A stretch of 64,000 bases of DNA from Volvox africanus (GCA_030268105.1 BSDZ01000101.1:1798001-1862000); one strand, 5' to 3'; shown: positions 38,101-50,953, numbered from the stretch's first letter. The notes: generated by a model not told the origin, from the letters alone. A program made the numbers and translations.

Positions 38101-41100
38101 ACCCCACTCGCAGGCCTGACGAGCTTCTGAGCCATGCTCTGGGTGAGCCAGTATATATAGACGATGAGTTGGGGCCAGACGCGGAAGATGAGGATGGCAC
38201 CGGTCAAGGCGACCATGGTGGTCACGCTTCGCGGTTGCAGAATACCGGCGGTAGAGGCGGAAGCGGCGACGCCTCTGGTGTTAACCCCCGGAGGCATCTT
38301 GTTTTCCGGTGAGATGTAACTAGGCTGTTCATGACTGTCTTCCCGGTTCTTGTCGCTTCTTTCCCACTTATGCCATGCTCTCGCGGTTCCCCTGGGGCCT
38401 GGGACATATTTTAAGCACGGCCCCGTGGCATTCCTTACCTTTTTAACATTAAACCATGAACATATGGACGCTAATACATGTGCCTCTCGTTCACAAGCAA
38501 TTCTTTTTGCAAGTGGGTGATCCCGCTATGTTCCGCTTTCATCCATGATCGGCATGCAGGGGGCTCCGAATAAAAAGCGGCTTGGACTGTGGGGACGTGT
38601 TGGCCCGAGTGCATGCTACTACCGGTCGTATGACTTACCGGGGACGCGTCATGAACCGTGCGGCGCGCATCGCGGGCATGGCGACGGCTGGACAGGCGAG
38701 TGGTTGCGTACAATCGCGCCAAGTGCTTCCTACAGCGGCCCTCATCGTCCAGCAGCTGGGTTCTCTATTGCCACTTTTGCCAGCCCTGCTTTTTTCCTTA
38801 ATCGGTTGATGTTTGAGTGCAACAATCTCATTCTCTGGGTGTAACCTGAAGCTGCACGAGGAGGCGCCCGGAAATACTATTAAGATCAGGGGATGCCGCT
38901 GTCTAAGTCCTCCAGTGTATCCTATGGCTTCGGATCGTTTCCTTTTATTTTCTGTTTTCCGCCATCTTTTGTTGTTTCTGTTTCTGTCCCCTACACTGCC
39001 TACACAGGTTCTATGCTCCCGTGGGTTATGGGATAACAGCGGCTTGGCAGTGGCGCCCGACCTTTGTCAACAGGCGCTCGCGGTGGGCGAGAGTCTGGGC
39101 GAGGTGCAGCTCAAGGGGCTATCTTCCAAGATGGAGGTCATCAACTGCATGTGAGTCCTTCCATAGTAGAGTCCAATATTGTTCTCCTACTTTGCTTCAC
39201 AAAGAAACAAACACAGTCCGCTCGCAATTATGCTGGTCTTCACGTCTTCACGTGTTTCCTAATCCCTGCCGCAATCCTTCCTGCTCCTCTTCCATCCCCC
39301 CCTCCATTGCCAATAGCCGCATTCTGCGGTCAGAAATGTACCCTGTGGCGCACGAGGCAGCCGTGGACCTTCCGCCGATGTACCCCTGTCAACCCGGCGG
39401 CCCGGATTACAACGACCAAGCGCTACACATCGACCCCGATGGCTATGTGGCGGAGAACACGTCCACGGACTCTGGGGCCGGTCACGACGGTGGCGACGGC
39501 GATGGCGTTACAGTTGGCGAAGGTGGAGCGCGCGGCTCTGCCATCGAAGCTTCTCCGACCGTCCGTATGCAGGCCGTACCACTGGTTTCAGATCATAAAT
39601 TGAGCTCCAGTTATGTTGACAGTGTAGCAACTGTCAGGGCAGCAGCAGCCGTGGTAGGTGCTGCTGCCGCCGGCGCCATCGGTGTCATGGAAAAGCCTGC
39701 TGTGCTCAGCTCCAATGACCCGGCTGCAGCTCCGGCTATCGCAGCCGCAGCTTCAGCGGGTGAGGTGAAGTTCCTTGGTCCGGGGGCTGCGCCGGTGGCA
39801 GCGGCGGCAGCTATTTTAGATCCCAGCGGTGCCGCTACCGACCGCACTAACCGCACCAGCCAAACGAGCTTTCCCAAAGCCCAGGAAGCCCCACGCGGCC
39901 AGACCTTGGCGACGTCCCGGCAGCTAAATGCAAAAAACAGCCCAACTGGTACGTCCGCCAGCTTGGCGGCTGCACTCGCTGCAGCTCGCATCCGGCGAGC
40001 GAGACAGATGCATAACAACCGCTTTATGAATTCCAGCGGCTTTGGCATTGCTCGGGGGAATGGCGTCGCGATGACTGCAGCACTACAGGCAGAGGACGAT
40101 GAAGACGACATAGCGGATCGGCTTGTGGCGGGCTATAGCTCTAACGGTAGTATGGGCGGAAGCGGCGATGGCAGCGACAGGGGCAGCGATGGCTGCAGGG
40201 GGTCGCCTGAGCGGCGCTCTGTCACAGTAAACGGAACGGCCGGTGTAGCAGCACTGCACGGTATGCTCCGCCGCCAGCGCCCAACGGGCGCTACGACCGC
40301 CGGCCAGTCCGGTCTCGCCAGTGCGGTTGGGTTTAGCAGCATCACACCGGCATTGGGAAGTACGGCCAGCACTGCCGCTGCCGGCGCTGTTACAGCTGGT
40401 GGCGTGCCCAAGGGACATCTGGCCACGACGGCAGCAGCTAATTTCAGAAAAGCACTTCGCGCCGTGAGGCGGTCGATCCTGGATGATTCTGGTAACGCCA
40501 GTGGCAGCGGCAGCTGCAGTGAAACCTCTGCCAGTGACGGCGATGGGCGTGCGGGCGGTGGGATGCTAGGATCTCCCTCCCTGGCATCCGTTGCTGGGGC
40601 CGATGGCTGTCCGAGGCTCCGTCGTCCACCGCCCCGGCGTCGGAGCGAGGTAGCTAAGACTTCTGCTTCTGCTGCAGCGACTGCAGTGGCTGGGGCAAGT
40701 GCTAGCGGCGTCCGCCTGTTCAATCGGTTACGCAGCCTCGCTGCTGGTCGCGAGGGTGTCGGCAGGGATCACGTTGTCGGGATTCTTGATGGTTTTCAGG
40801 ACGCCGACAGAGGGGAGGAAAACGACATAAGCTTCCAGCCTATGCCTTCCGCCAACTCAGAGTTCTTCCCATCGCGGAACGGCTCGCAGATGCTGTCGAA
40901 AGCGCGGTCACCCTTCCGGGGTGCTGGCAACGCACAAGCCAGATTGCCATCCTTGCAGCTAAGTGCACTTCCACCAAGCGCTGGCGGTGAGACCTCCAAT
41001 CAGACCTTCGCAAACAGCGCTGCCGCCAGCGGCGGGGACGGTGATCGTGTAACTGTCGGCAGAGGCGGCTTTGCCCGTTCCAGCAGCCGGCTTGGGGGCA

Positions 41101-44100
41101 ATGCGCTAGTTGCAGAAATGAGCCTTGCGTCAATGACCATGCGACGGAATAACCCTATCAGCTCAGCCGCTTCCACCACCATGCGGAGTTTCCGCCGCAC
41201 AGGTATCTCTGTAGACGTCACCGATGGCGGTGCGGCCGGCAGCACTCAAAGCTCCCGACTGAGTGGTCTTGCCATCGACGTCGGTGATGGTATCGGCGGT
41301 TATGGAACAGGTGCAGTTACAGTCACGTCAACCGCCATTTCGCCTTCAGGGTTGCCGACGTCGTCATCATCGTCAAGGCCGCCATCTCCGTCACAACAGC
41401 CTCAGCCGTCTGTTTGGGTCAAATCGCATTCGAGGGCCTCTCGCAAGATGGGGATCTGTGCCAACATGGAAACTATACCGTACGGCATTCAGGAGGCTGA
41501 CGGTGAGTGCCAGTTGGCCAATGGATTACTGTAATCGTTTCAGCTTCTTGACCACATGGCTAGGAATTCGTTCAGGCAATTCGTATGATAGGGAAAGAAC
41601 CTTGCTGAGACCGCCGCACCGTTCGGGCGACCTCCGGCCTTTTAACTATGCGCGTCCTGGGCCTGGTCATTGCGGGCCATCAAATGACCTATGAGCCCAT
41701 TCACCTTCGCTTTTACAGGATAACGTCCTAGGCATTGACTTGTTGACCATGCTGATTTTTTCAGGAACCTTCCAACCCCACCCCAAAGGCCAACACTTCC
41801 AAACGCGCCTTTCACCGCTAACTTAACATCCCGTCAGTGTTCGGCCACTTTTTTCACTTCTGTGTAGTTCCTGCGCGAATGGTTGCAGGTGAAGAGAACG
41901 AAGACGGGGGAAAAGCCGCGGACCAACTCATGAGCAGTGGCGGGGGCGAAATCCCAGAGGCGGCGCCCGCACTCGGCAGGCTGGCGTCCTTACGTCGTGG
42001 CTCCGAAACTCGGCCACGTCTCGCTGCTACATGCCGCGCCTCGCCGTCTAAGTTAAATACTGCACCTTCTCTGCCGTCACGCATTGCATCGTTCACCTCC
42101 TCATTCCTCCAACGAGCGATGTCTCGGAAGCACGGCTTTCCACCAGTGTCAGTTCAATTAGGGCGGCCACCCTCCGGGGAAACAGGCACAAGGCCGTACA
42201 GCGACACATCAGATTGGGGAGAGGTGCCGTGTCGTAGCGGGGAATGGCCCGCGCCCTTTGGCAACCCCAGCGGTCGCACGGCATCTAATGTTCGTAGCGG
42301 TGTCCACCGTAGAAGTGAGATATTTACTGATGAAAAGCCCGTAGGCGATGACGGTGGCAACGGCAGTGCACCATTACCACCGCCGCTCTCGTCACCACTG
42401 TCGCCAATTGAGCAGCAACAAATAATTGCCGCTGCTGACAAGGGCTGCAATAGGGACACAGCGGCGATGTCACAGCGGCCCGTTCCGCGGTTTCTGTCCC
42501 GCATTGAGCTGTTGCCCAAGAGGTTCGGTCTGGAGCATTCCGCTGCCGATTTGCGCAATCACAATGGACGGCGCCCCTCAGACAGCTTGTCCGGGTTCAG
42601 TTCTCGCAGCCCAATGGGAAGCGGGCGGCCGCTGACGGCAGCGTCGACACCACCGTTGCCACCGCCTTCCGGCTCGCCGCGACTGGGTCGCTCTTTAACG
42701 AGTATTGGCCCTAGGGCGCCGACGGAGGCCAACCCCCGGCCGCGGTCCTCCGAACAGCAAGACCAACCGCCAACCTCTGGCGCCAGCCGGCGCGTCAGCC
42801 AGTTGTCCTCCACGACAACCCCAGCAGCACTCCAAGCCTTCCCGTCTCGACGCAGCGCCTACAGTGGCGCCAGCGCCGGAATGTACAGCAGGACTGGCAG
42901 CGGCCGTGCGCAGGCGGGATGTGGGACCATTGCAGCGGCCGCAGCGACGGCACCAGCGGGGCCACATGCTTGCGACCCTTGCCAAGTGGTTGCGGGTAGC
43001 GCGAGCAGCAGGGGAGGTCTATTCTCTTCATTGCACAATTTCCTGGGACTGACCCCGCAGCAAGGGACAGCGATCGCTGCCACCGCTGGGCCCACCTCTC
43101 CAAGGGCCTCAATGATCCTCCCATCATCGATAGTCTTAAGCGCCAACGGAGTCGCTGGTCCTAGTGGTGGTGGCGGCAGCATTGTATCCGGTCTTCAGGA
43201 CCGACGGCGCTCGCTATTGCTCCACGCAGCATGTGAAACTCCTGACGGCGGTGGGAGCTGCATGGCGGGTTTAGCACCGAATGGGTCCCGGAACCAGCGG
43301 CGGCGGTCTGTAATTGAGGTTAGCGGCAACGTGCTTATCCTCAATGCCGGGACGTCGTATGCAGCCGGTGGATGGCCTGTGGAGGCGGAGTCAGAGGTAT
43401 ACGGTTACGTCGGCAGCAGCACCATGCTAGCAGACCAATCGTACGGAGGTATCAGCGGTGCCCCTGCCGCCGCAGAGGTGGACACCCTGTTTGATGGAAC
43501 ATACGATTTTCCTGGCCTTGTGAACCGCAATGCCTATAATGGACCACTTTCTGCTGCCTTTAGGCCTGTGGCAAGTTTGGCATGTGCGGCGCCGGCAGCT
43601 CCAAGTGACACGCATATCGCGCCCAGCTCCCCATTTCGCCGTCAGAGCCAACGCCGCATGCCAATCTGGAATGGTGGCAGGACCGGCAGCAGCAGTGGCG
43701 GGAGCAAGTCACGAACGGAGGCAAGCGAACGAACGTTCTCTTTACGGCAGCAGCCCTCCCGTAAGGACAGCAACACTCAGCAGCTGACTCCCTCCAAAGG
43801 CATGCAACCCGAGTCCTCCAACGTTGTTCGCGGCTTAGGGCGGCTTGTGAGGGGACTGAGCGGCATAGTCAGCAGGACAAGCAGGGCGACACGTAGCGGC
43901 CGTCAACTTCACATGGGAAGCTCCCGCCAGATCTCTTGCAAGCGCGCTCTTAGTACTACGACCGCTGCGATCGCGCACACTGGCGGCTCTCCCACCGTTG
44001 GTATGTTCGTCAGGTGCGGAAGGGAGGTTGGCGCGCAGGGGCCCTCCCACGTCTGCAGCGCCGCCGAGACGCCGCCTACGGCAAATCGCCGAATACGCAG

Positions 44101-44908
44101 CGGCCCCTGCGACATCAGCAATAACAACGATACATCCGAAAAGCCAAGTCGTGCCCGTACCGGTATGTCATCTTTAATCAGGCCGGTGAAAAGTGCGGGC
44201 GCCATAAGCCGTTATGGAAGCAACAGCGGTGAGATGGTGGAGCCGCCAATAGCGGTGGGAGGTCGTCGCCTGGTTCCGGAGCCGACTATGTCGGCTCTGC
44301 AATTCGTAAGCAGGGTTGTTAGCGTGCGCAGTATACGAAGTGCTAGTGCCAGTGCCAGTGCCAGTGCTAGTGCCGATGGCGCTGCTGTCGGGGTTGTCGT
44401 AGGGAGTTGCACTGAGCTTGTCAGTGGGGCCAACGAAGGTAGTATCAGTGATGGAGGTAGCAAGCCGGGGACACGGTTTCTAGATCGTGTTGCCGGGCCA
44501 CCACCTCACGATGCGGCAGCTCCATGCCAGCCGTTCTCGCCCTTCTTGGGCGAGGAGGGCTTTGATGTCGGCTTTGGGGTGGAGGACACAGTTCAGAGAT
44601 GGGGACAAAACCTGGCACCGTCGACGCAACAGCAGCAGCCAAATACTATCAACTGCTTTGCGCGGCGGCGGCGTAGTTCGTACCAACAGCCTATTGGGAA
44701 AGCTGTGCAGACTTTCGGCGTCCTGGAGGTTGGTGGCTGTGAGGGCAGCGAGGAACTTGGGGTTGATGATGGGATAGCTAAAGGTGTCGATGCGGGCCGG
44801 CACAGAAGCTTGGCGCGAGTTTCTGCAGGCGGTGACCAGCATGCGTTCAGGGAGTCGGAGGTGACACAGCGATTTGGTTTGGAGGAAGAAAACGTGTGCA
44901 GAGCCTGA
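24526..44908 (+). CDS. Gene B: giant receptor-type class III nucleotide cyclase
   Basis: Nineteen exons: 24526-24656, 24977-25061, 25504-25613, 26189-26748, 27037-27302, 27662-28058, 28259-28490, 28863-29124, 29471-29683, 29909-31876, 32135-35011, 35196-36065, 36290-36580, 36864-36964, 38114-38308, 38560-38695, 39008-39150, 39317-41502, 41868-44908. Every junction keeps phase, and the total is exactly 4,688 codons. Layout: signal peptide (residues 1-31, ...LCSA|Q), solute-binding ectodomain (to ~681), Pro run, TM helix (~695-718), cyclase half C1 (~744-2680) broken by large insertions, cyclase half C2 (~2720-2945), low-complexity tail (to 4687). Class III cyclases make cAMP or cGMP; large families with this ectodomain occur in volvocine algae. 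The Glu in GYLVEDVDG hints at GTP, but specificity is unproven. The intron after 38695 appears to start with GC rather than GT. The start ATG was chosen because it opens a clean signal peptide. Confidence 0.85.
29471..29683 (+). other. Transmembrane exon of gene B
   Basis: One phase-0 exon encodes LAPPPPPPASKSQ, then the hydrophobic helix VSLVVGLSVGLGLAALLLVV plus LLAF, a basic stop-transfer (RSQRTLRRLR), and the first strand of the cyclase fold (TYVVLNIQ). Confidence 0.85.
29650..36400 (+). other. Cyclase half C1 of gene B, split by insertions
   Basis: Core pieces appear in the normal order: YVVLNIQ|GLSEPGIPEAV and LRLCHDVVKQLARRYNG (29660-30010), RLALVFSGVQDAVCFCVHMQ|AMLTNCRWSPEVL (31815-32175), VIFRGPRVVCGISTWQ (about 35250-35310), SGQGGFVLLDGATY (about 35985-36030), ILHMGEYFLRGVTAPLDLY (36290-36346). 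Between them lie Ala/Gly/Ser/Pro-rich insertions of about 590, 930 and 200 residues. The first metal-binding Asp of the FTDI-type strand reads Asn (VLNI), and the EGD motif reads PQDE, so the metal site looks altered. Alignment to family motifs is from memory. Confidence 0.7.
37155..37448 (+). pseudogene. AAA-ATPase-like gene start, Rickettsiales-like
   Basis: From ATG 37155 the frame reads like the N-terminal part of the 'predicted AAA-ATPase' family (PF09820 type) that is amplified in Rickettsiales and other bacteria: GGGFEKLVTESSIFVDKSLY, then EEIINSKDEVTLIT and MPRRWGKSSNLEMLKKFLEL, where GKS is the Walker A end. Similarity stops near 37448, where the sequence becomes antisense hflK, so only about 98 residues remain. 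There is no intron and the composition is AT-rich, unlike the surrounding algal exons. Confidence 0.75.
37430..37626 (-). pseudogene. hflK: hflK fragment (C-terminal part), Rickettsiales-like
   Basis: The minus strand reads SYRNNILPKARGEAAKILEE, SEGYKVEVIAKAEGDASRF and YEQYLLNKEVTRSRLYL, the conserved C-terminal helix region of HflK, a band-7 membrane protein that regulates FtsH protease. The N-terminal two-thirds are missing. It joins the AAA-ATPase-like fragment tail-to-tail near 37440 with a few bases of overlap, suggesting end-joining or a rearranged bacterial donor. Confidence 0.75.
37627..37714 (-). pseudogene. IS3-type transposase N-terminus fused to the hflK fragment
   Basis: The minus strand starts MSEQKQKIYSTEFKESSVKL and continues AIESSQPIA, which resembles the first helix of the IS3/IS911 OrfA helix-turn-helix protein. 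It runs in frame into the hflK fragment after about 29 residues, so both proteins are truncated. Confidence 0.55.
37740..37960 (-). pseudogene. Possible further bacterial remnant
   Basis: An AT-rich stretch whose minus strand gives a hydrophobic segment (TAIVPIILCAVCASYVFVAA) followed by GINNGYNKPD. It looks like the end of a small membrane protein but cannot be assigned. Confidence 0.3.
39317..44908 (+). other. Low-complexity C-terminal tail of gene B
   Basis: Two exons encode about 1,740 residues rich in Ala, Gly, Ser, Arg and Pro with no recognisable fold after the cyclase. There are many basic-Ser clusters (RRSIL, RRRSVIEV, RKMGI) suitable for phosphorylation, and a short (AGTGCC)n-derived SASASASA run near 44341-44380. 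The function is unknown. Confidence 0.6.
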
Positions 44909-47900
44909 AGAGGCCGATGCCCCATACCACGGACTGCTTTGCTGGGTCCACAACGACCATGGCCATAGCCATTTCCCATATGTATGCCAGGACCGGTTTG
45001 GTGTCCAGATAAGAGGTGCAAAGCAGCCCTAGGGCCACTGACTCGCTGTTTTTATTGCACCGCACTAGTTCCACGCAACTTATCCTTTCACGGAATGTTT
45101 GTTGTTGATAAGTTCAGGTTTGTGATTCCTATGAGTAGCAAAGAGTATTAACTATGGATTGCATATATTATCACTGAGATCGTGTCAAATTACTGTCGGA
45201 TTTCATTACACCGTCCACACTTGCACCCGTACCATACTTTTGGCCTGCGTGTCTAGCTGTGTGCCCCACGATGCGGTTTCTGGTGAGACGGGAAGCACCA
45301 TGGACGGGAAGAGGGGAGTGTCCGTTAATTAACCATCGGTTGTGGAGGTCGTGCGTGGCAGGTGAGGGGCAAGATAGCGCGAGGATAGCCGAGACGTGCT
45401 TTGGCGCTGCACCTTTTGTTTTGGGGTTAACATTCATGTGGAAAAAGCGATGAAAACTGCATGCTTCTAGGGGCGAGGCAGGCTGTTGAGCTGACTCGAA
45501 GAGTCTTCAAGGTAAAGCAGGGCGAGGCAACTGAGGGGGCTGCCGATGCAGCAATGTGCATAGTTGGTTATCACACGTGAAGATCGTATATTTATAAATT
45601 CTGAGCTTGTCAAGCACATCTGGAACTTGTCGCGGACCTGACCCACCGCCAATATAGGTGAGCCTTGCGGGAACTCGGCTTTGTTAGTTTGTTTGTGTTT
45701 ATGTGTGTGTGCTCCTCAGGTAATGCTGTGTGCGTTCGCGAACGTTCACGCTCGATCGCTGTTGGAAAACGCGTGTTAAATGATTTTGTTCGCGCGGCTG
45801 TTCACCCTGGACCAATATTTCGGTAGTTCACCGAGTCCTTAGTCCGAACGGATAAGGAAGGGGGCTTAATGGGCTCCAATCCCTGAGCAAGGGATGAGCC
45901 CCCCCTTTCCTTTGTCTTGGCTCCCTAGGTATCGCTCTTCCTCCTCGCTTCATATGTGATGGCGGGCCCAGATGGCCTATTGTCGTTCGGGGCTGTACTA
46001 AGCATACTGGCAGCTGTACATGTGCCGTACTGTGCAAAAATATGTCGCGGCATGCGTGCTTCTTTGAGTGTCCTCATACATTGCGGCAGTAGGGACACGC
46101 AGGGGAGGTGGGTCCCTGGAAAAACTGGAGTTATTGGTGGGCTACCAAGTCTGAGTTTGAAGCAGCCAGACACAATGCGGCGCAATGCATGGGGAAGTTT
46201 TCCCGTTCCGTTTCATAAACCTCTCAGAAGCGGAGACGCTGGCACTGGCCTAGATGGGTAGTAATCCGGATATTCTGGGGAACTGCTAGACCATGAACTT
46301 GACGTTCGTTTAAGGGCTGAAATGGACACACCCTGTGGACTGTGACGTAGTTGTAGCGTAATTGTACCACTAGCACAGTGTGATCGGTGGCTGTATGATC
46401 CCGGACCATGATCACGCGGCGCAAGGGACAATGGCCTGGAGAGTGAGGGCCCTTACCGGCCACGGGTTCAGGCGAAACGTATGGATCATAACTAGGAAAC
46501 TTTTGTTGGCCTATTTGCCAAGCTCAGTGCGGGTTGCGGCCATATGTCGGCCCATGTACCCATACATAATATGCTGCGAATGGAAAATTGTCATACCCCC
46601 GGTCCAGCCGTACGTATTAATTAGCTTAGTTGCTGGATGCCGTACAGTTACCAAGGTGAACGCATACGCGGAGGGTTGGAGTTGGAAAGTGTTTATAGAT
46701 TGTTGAGAGGCCTCCATTTGCTTTTCTTCATGTTGAAGTGATTATGTCGTGGGGCATTTCAAGCATGTGATGGCAGCGATGGATACCTGCACAGCTGACG
46801 TGGACATAAGACGTAGGCTGTTCGTGGGCGTTATAATGTTCGTGGCGCTGTCGTAAGTGCATGTACATTTGCGTTCTGCAGCGATGAAAGATGTGCGGCT
46901 ATGTTGTGTACTGATTACTGCCTTCCGTGAGCATAAACGAAGGGTAGAAGAACAAAGCGACATCAATTATTAGAGGCAGTGGTGCGCCTTCCAAACACCA
47001 AGAGTGCCCCGCATCCTGATTCCTGCAGTACTGTTTGTTTGTAGGGCTGTATTTTACGGATTCATGCTGCATGTTTATGGATGCACATGTAATCATTGAA
47101 CAAAATCAAATTACCCTAAGTTCATACAGTTCAAGTACAGCAATCGTACTTCACTAAAACAGCTTCTAGGTATAAAGATTGCATATTGTGGGAACATCAT
47201 TTTATGGCTTCCGTTCTAACTCGGGCACCTGCTTACGGGTGAGGGTCCCCCAAGTGCGGACCGACCTGCAGTTACGGAGGCGAGTCTTTCCCCTAGTGCG
47301 GGGATACCCGGTACATCGCGTGGATGTGAAAATTCGTTAGTTTGAACACGCACTGCTCGCAGGTCTTTGGGCTTCTGCCCGTCGACATGATTATTAGGGC
47401 CGGATCCGATAGATGAAATAAGGCTGCCAAATAAAGTGTGTGCTCAAGAGCGTTCAAGGGACAGATCCATTTTGATGGACATGTGGTTGACAGGAAGAAA
47501 CACTGCTCATCACCAAGAAATTGCCGTAGCCTCGTGCCGACACAACTGCGCGAGAAGCTGACCTCTAAAAAACCCTATCAAGGCTTTGGATTAAAAATAA
47601 TTATGTCTACCGCAGCAGAAAACCAAGCTTAGCAATCATGACATCTTATTTCGCCCCATGCATGTCGTATTGGTATTTCCACACGTATAAATGGACAGCC
47701 AAAAAGAATGATCTATCATGTATAAGAGAACAAGTGAAGGACATCTCAAATTCCCGTTCGTGATGATTACTTTTTCAACGTCTGTACGGCGCCTCGCACG
47801 CGCCGCACGCATACTGTGGGCAAGCAACTGTTGAGCTTTGAAATGAATTGATTCGTCTTACTTACTCCTTTTGACGATTATCGGGGGTAACTGGTTGCAT

Positions 47901-49703
47901 TTTTTCTACATCGAATGTAACTTCTCAGGAAACGGGAGGTCGAGGTGGCGGATGGGGCGGGTGAGGACGGGTGGGGTAATCTTGTGACCCTCGCTACGTT
48001 GCCTTTAATGTAAGCACAATTGCACACTTTTGGAAGTTTACGGTACATATACTTTAAGAACTTCCTCGACGCATGTTTTTCGGTTATATCCGCAGATATG
48101 GCGATTACAAATTATAACATTAAGTAGCCAAACTTAGCAAAACCTAGCACCAATGACTCCCTGACTGGTGAAGAAACCCTACACAATACGCATAGCAACA
48201 CTACTAGGACTCGATTTGCGTCCAGCCTCTGTGCGTCGGGCATTATCCCCCCGGGCGCGAGCAACCAATAATTTTGGGCCGGAAGAAGCGGTTGGCGTCA
48301 TTGTTGGACGTCTTAAACAAATGAACATCATAGTAAGTTGGGAAAGGAAGAAGTGCCTTGGATTATCCCGAAGTACTGTTTCCGTCCGCTACACATTAAA
48401 TAGGCTGCGCGAGCGGCTCCACGTTTCGAGGGTAACGTGAGCAGGCCTAGCCTTTCATGTGAAAGTACTATAAATGAATAGTCCAATTTGTCCTCCCGAG
48501 TTGTTTAGCTTCTGTTCAATAGTTTCTCGACTTGTGTGGGTATCCATCCTATCCTGATGACAAAACAAGGTCAGCATTTGTGATACAAATAAAAATGGTT
48601 CAATCTTGGCTGATTCCAGTGAGGTAAAAGCTGCAAGATGAACGGACAATCTTTGCGGATCGGCTTTGGCTCTCTAGGTGGGTGCTTACAAAACCAACAG
48701 ACGTGACAGCAGATATCTTTCAGGTACTTTTTTTCCGACATCTTAAACTTCTAAGGTATTTGATTGCTGATAATCGGGGGATCTGGTCGATCGAATGTAT
48801 GCAACCAATCCGAAATCGAATTACATCCCGTATGCCTATAAATGTTCTTATTTTGATGAAAATAATCCAGGTGAACATAAGGTTATTGTTACTGCCAATA
48901 AGGGGCTAGAAATCTGCAGACAAATCTGCGTGAGTCATGCGTTTACCGGTACTGTCGTCCGTCGTCGGACCGTGCCTGACCAACAACCGACAACATAGGC
49001 CGGAGATCAATAACTTGAGACAGATGTTCACACGATGAAATATAGCTGTGTTAAAACGTCGATCGATTGAATCGCAGTAAATTGCATAAATTCATGTTGT
49101 TGGGAAAGTGCGGCGCAGGATACTCAAAATCTTGATAACTGAATAGCTACACAACTAAAGTCTAGAAAATAGGACCATGGTGTTAGTAGGTGAATAGTTT
49201 TCTAGACATGCATTGGCGCAGAAACTGCGCTCAAGTAGGAGCTGGGCACTGAAATAATGCTGAGCATCAGTCATCCACCCCTGCGGCGCCTATATATAAT
49301 AAGAGGGGAAAATATAATCTTAGCATGTTTTGCGATAAATTTCCAGGATTTATCAAAGAAGGCTTCGACACGAGCGAGGGCAACAAAGAGTCCTGGACAC
49401 ACGCCAGCACGCGCTAACCGCGCGCCTGACCTGAACCCAAAGCAGATACGCAAAAGAACAAAATAAATGCTCTCATCAAAACGTATTTATTGTCATATTG
49501 TTATGGCAATACAATTATAGCACTCACCTGTACGGAAATATATCGGCCATATCCTTCCTTGCCTTCCTAGCTATCCGTGCGTCGGGCAACGGTCGGTATC
49601 CGAAGTATCCCTACTATACTCATCATCGCCTGTCCTACCACGCCGCAGCCTCCAAGCGATTGACAACGATCAACCATCATTCACCTCACTTTATTGGTGC
49701 ACC
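44909..49703. other. Intergenic region between genes B and C
   Basis: Only short frames without family signs on either strand. The first TGTAA after the gene B stop is at 47088-47092, so part of this may be 3' UTR. Just upstream of gene C a 69-codon frame (49257-49466) has no recognisable features. I see no tRNA or other RNA gene. Confidence 0.5.
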
Positions 49704-50953
49704 ATGGCCACCCCATCGCGGTCAAGTGCCGCAGCCATGCACCGCTTTGCCTTACGTGCAGCCCATGCGACCCTGTTAATCATTATTGGAGCCGGTGCCA
49801 TCACCTTCGCCTTCTTCTACACAATTACTCCAACCCGATGGTACAATGTCCGTGCAACGGAACTGGTCACCTGGCGCAACACTTTGATTCTTCAGTACAA
49901 ATTTGCAAACGCCACCACCGGCAAGACTACGCCCCTGCTGTCTGGTGGCCTCAGCTTTATAGTGAGTTTGTTATTCGATAGTTTCCTTACTTGCTTTATC
50001 ACCTTGCTGCTGCCCTTGCTCGCTTCCGCTGTTCCTGTATGTATGTTGCGCCCGCCGCCGCATATACGCCAACCTGCATGCCCTGCTGCTGGCTGCTGGC
50101 TGCTGCTACTGCTGCTCCGTCTTTTCCATCCGCAGTTGATTTGGCAATGGTGCGGAACCCTGGCTGTAGCGTTGGGCACAGCAGGCATGTTATGGCTGTC
50201 GTCGTCCTCTGCTACTGGTACTGCTAATGCTACTGCAAACCCCCCACGGACGGCCTCACCACCAAAGATGTATCCTGAACGCCAAAATAACAGTTCCTGC
50301 GCCCGTTCTTGCTGGTCCTTTCCCGCCGCCCGGGCCGCCGCTATAAAGGTGGGTGAGCTCGAGCGAGCGATTGATTGCTTGATGGCGGAGGGTAGGCCGC
50401 AGGTGTCTACCTATCTGACTGTCTAATTGATTAGCTAGCTGTCAGAAACAGAGTACCAGCAGCTAGCAGCACGCGGCAATTATTGACAGAGATAGAGCCA
50501 AGCAAGGGCATGCGTGTGTGCAGCTTGGAAGCTTGATTGCTTGGAGCAGGAGACACTTCTGTATCCGCCCGTCTGCTTTCTGGTAGTATAGTATATATAG
50601 TATATGTATAGTATATATATAGGGTTTTATAGTAGTATATATACTATATATACTATATATATGTACATCACCATATATATATACTATATATATACTATAT
50701 ATATACCATATGTATGTACACCACCATCGTCATCTATCACCTTTAACGAGCAAACAATAATCCATTATTGCGTGATGCCTCCGAATGGCGGCGAATAGTA
50801 GTCGTACCGTGCGAGCGTGTGTATGAAAGATAAGTGAGGCAGGAGTCGTACGTACCCCGATAGGGTTGCGGAGCACAGCAGGTGACCCTGCCCGCTCTGC
50901 CTGTCATATTATATAGAGCTACTGCGTGCAAACACATATATACATACATGCAA

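Larger units (their letters stand above)
36965..38113 (+). other. Intron 14 of gene B hosting bacterial-like DNA
   Basis: Donor TG|gttagt and acceptor gcag|GCC rejoin Trp in DW|PDELLSH, so the host frame is continuous across the insert. The centre (about 37040-37960) is much richer in A+T than both flanks and carries rickettsial-type gene fragments. Confidence 0.8.
36440..39150 (+). other. Cyclase half C2 of gene B
   Basis: Pieces: FSLVVGMQTLLAWNG, GYL|VEDVDGLLLTAF, ALGWALECQDEARRLDW|PDELL, FR|GLRIKSGLDCGDVLARV, GRMTYRGRVMNRAARIAG, then GQ|VLCSRGLW and LGEVQLKGLSSKMEVINC. The Asn-Arg pair (MNRAAR) that stabilises the transition state is intact. With the base-specifying Glu in VEDVDG, C2 resembles the half that binds the nucleotide, while C1 would supply metal ligands. 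An acidic/Gly-rich loop of about 35 residues sits in exon 38114-38308. Confidence 0.75.

Noticed and set aside
48168..48440. Possible small gene upstream of gene C
   Set aside because: Ninety codons without family motifs, splice support or composition different from the intergenic background.
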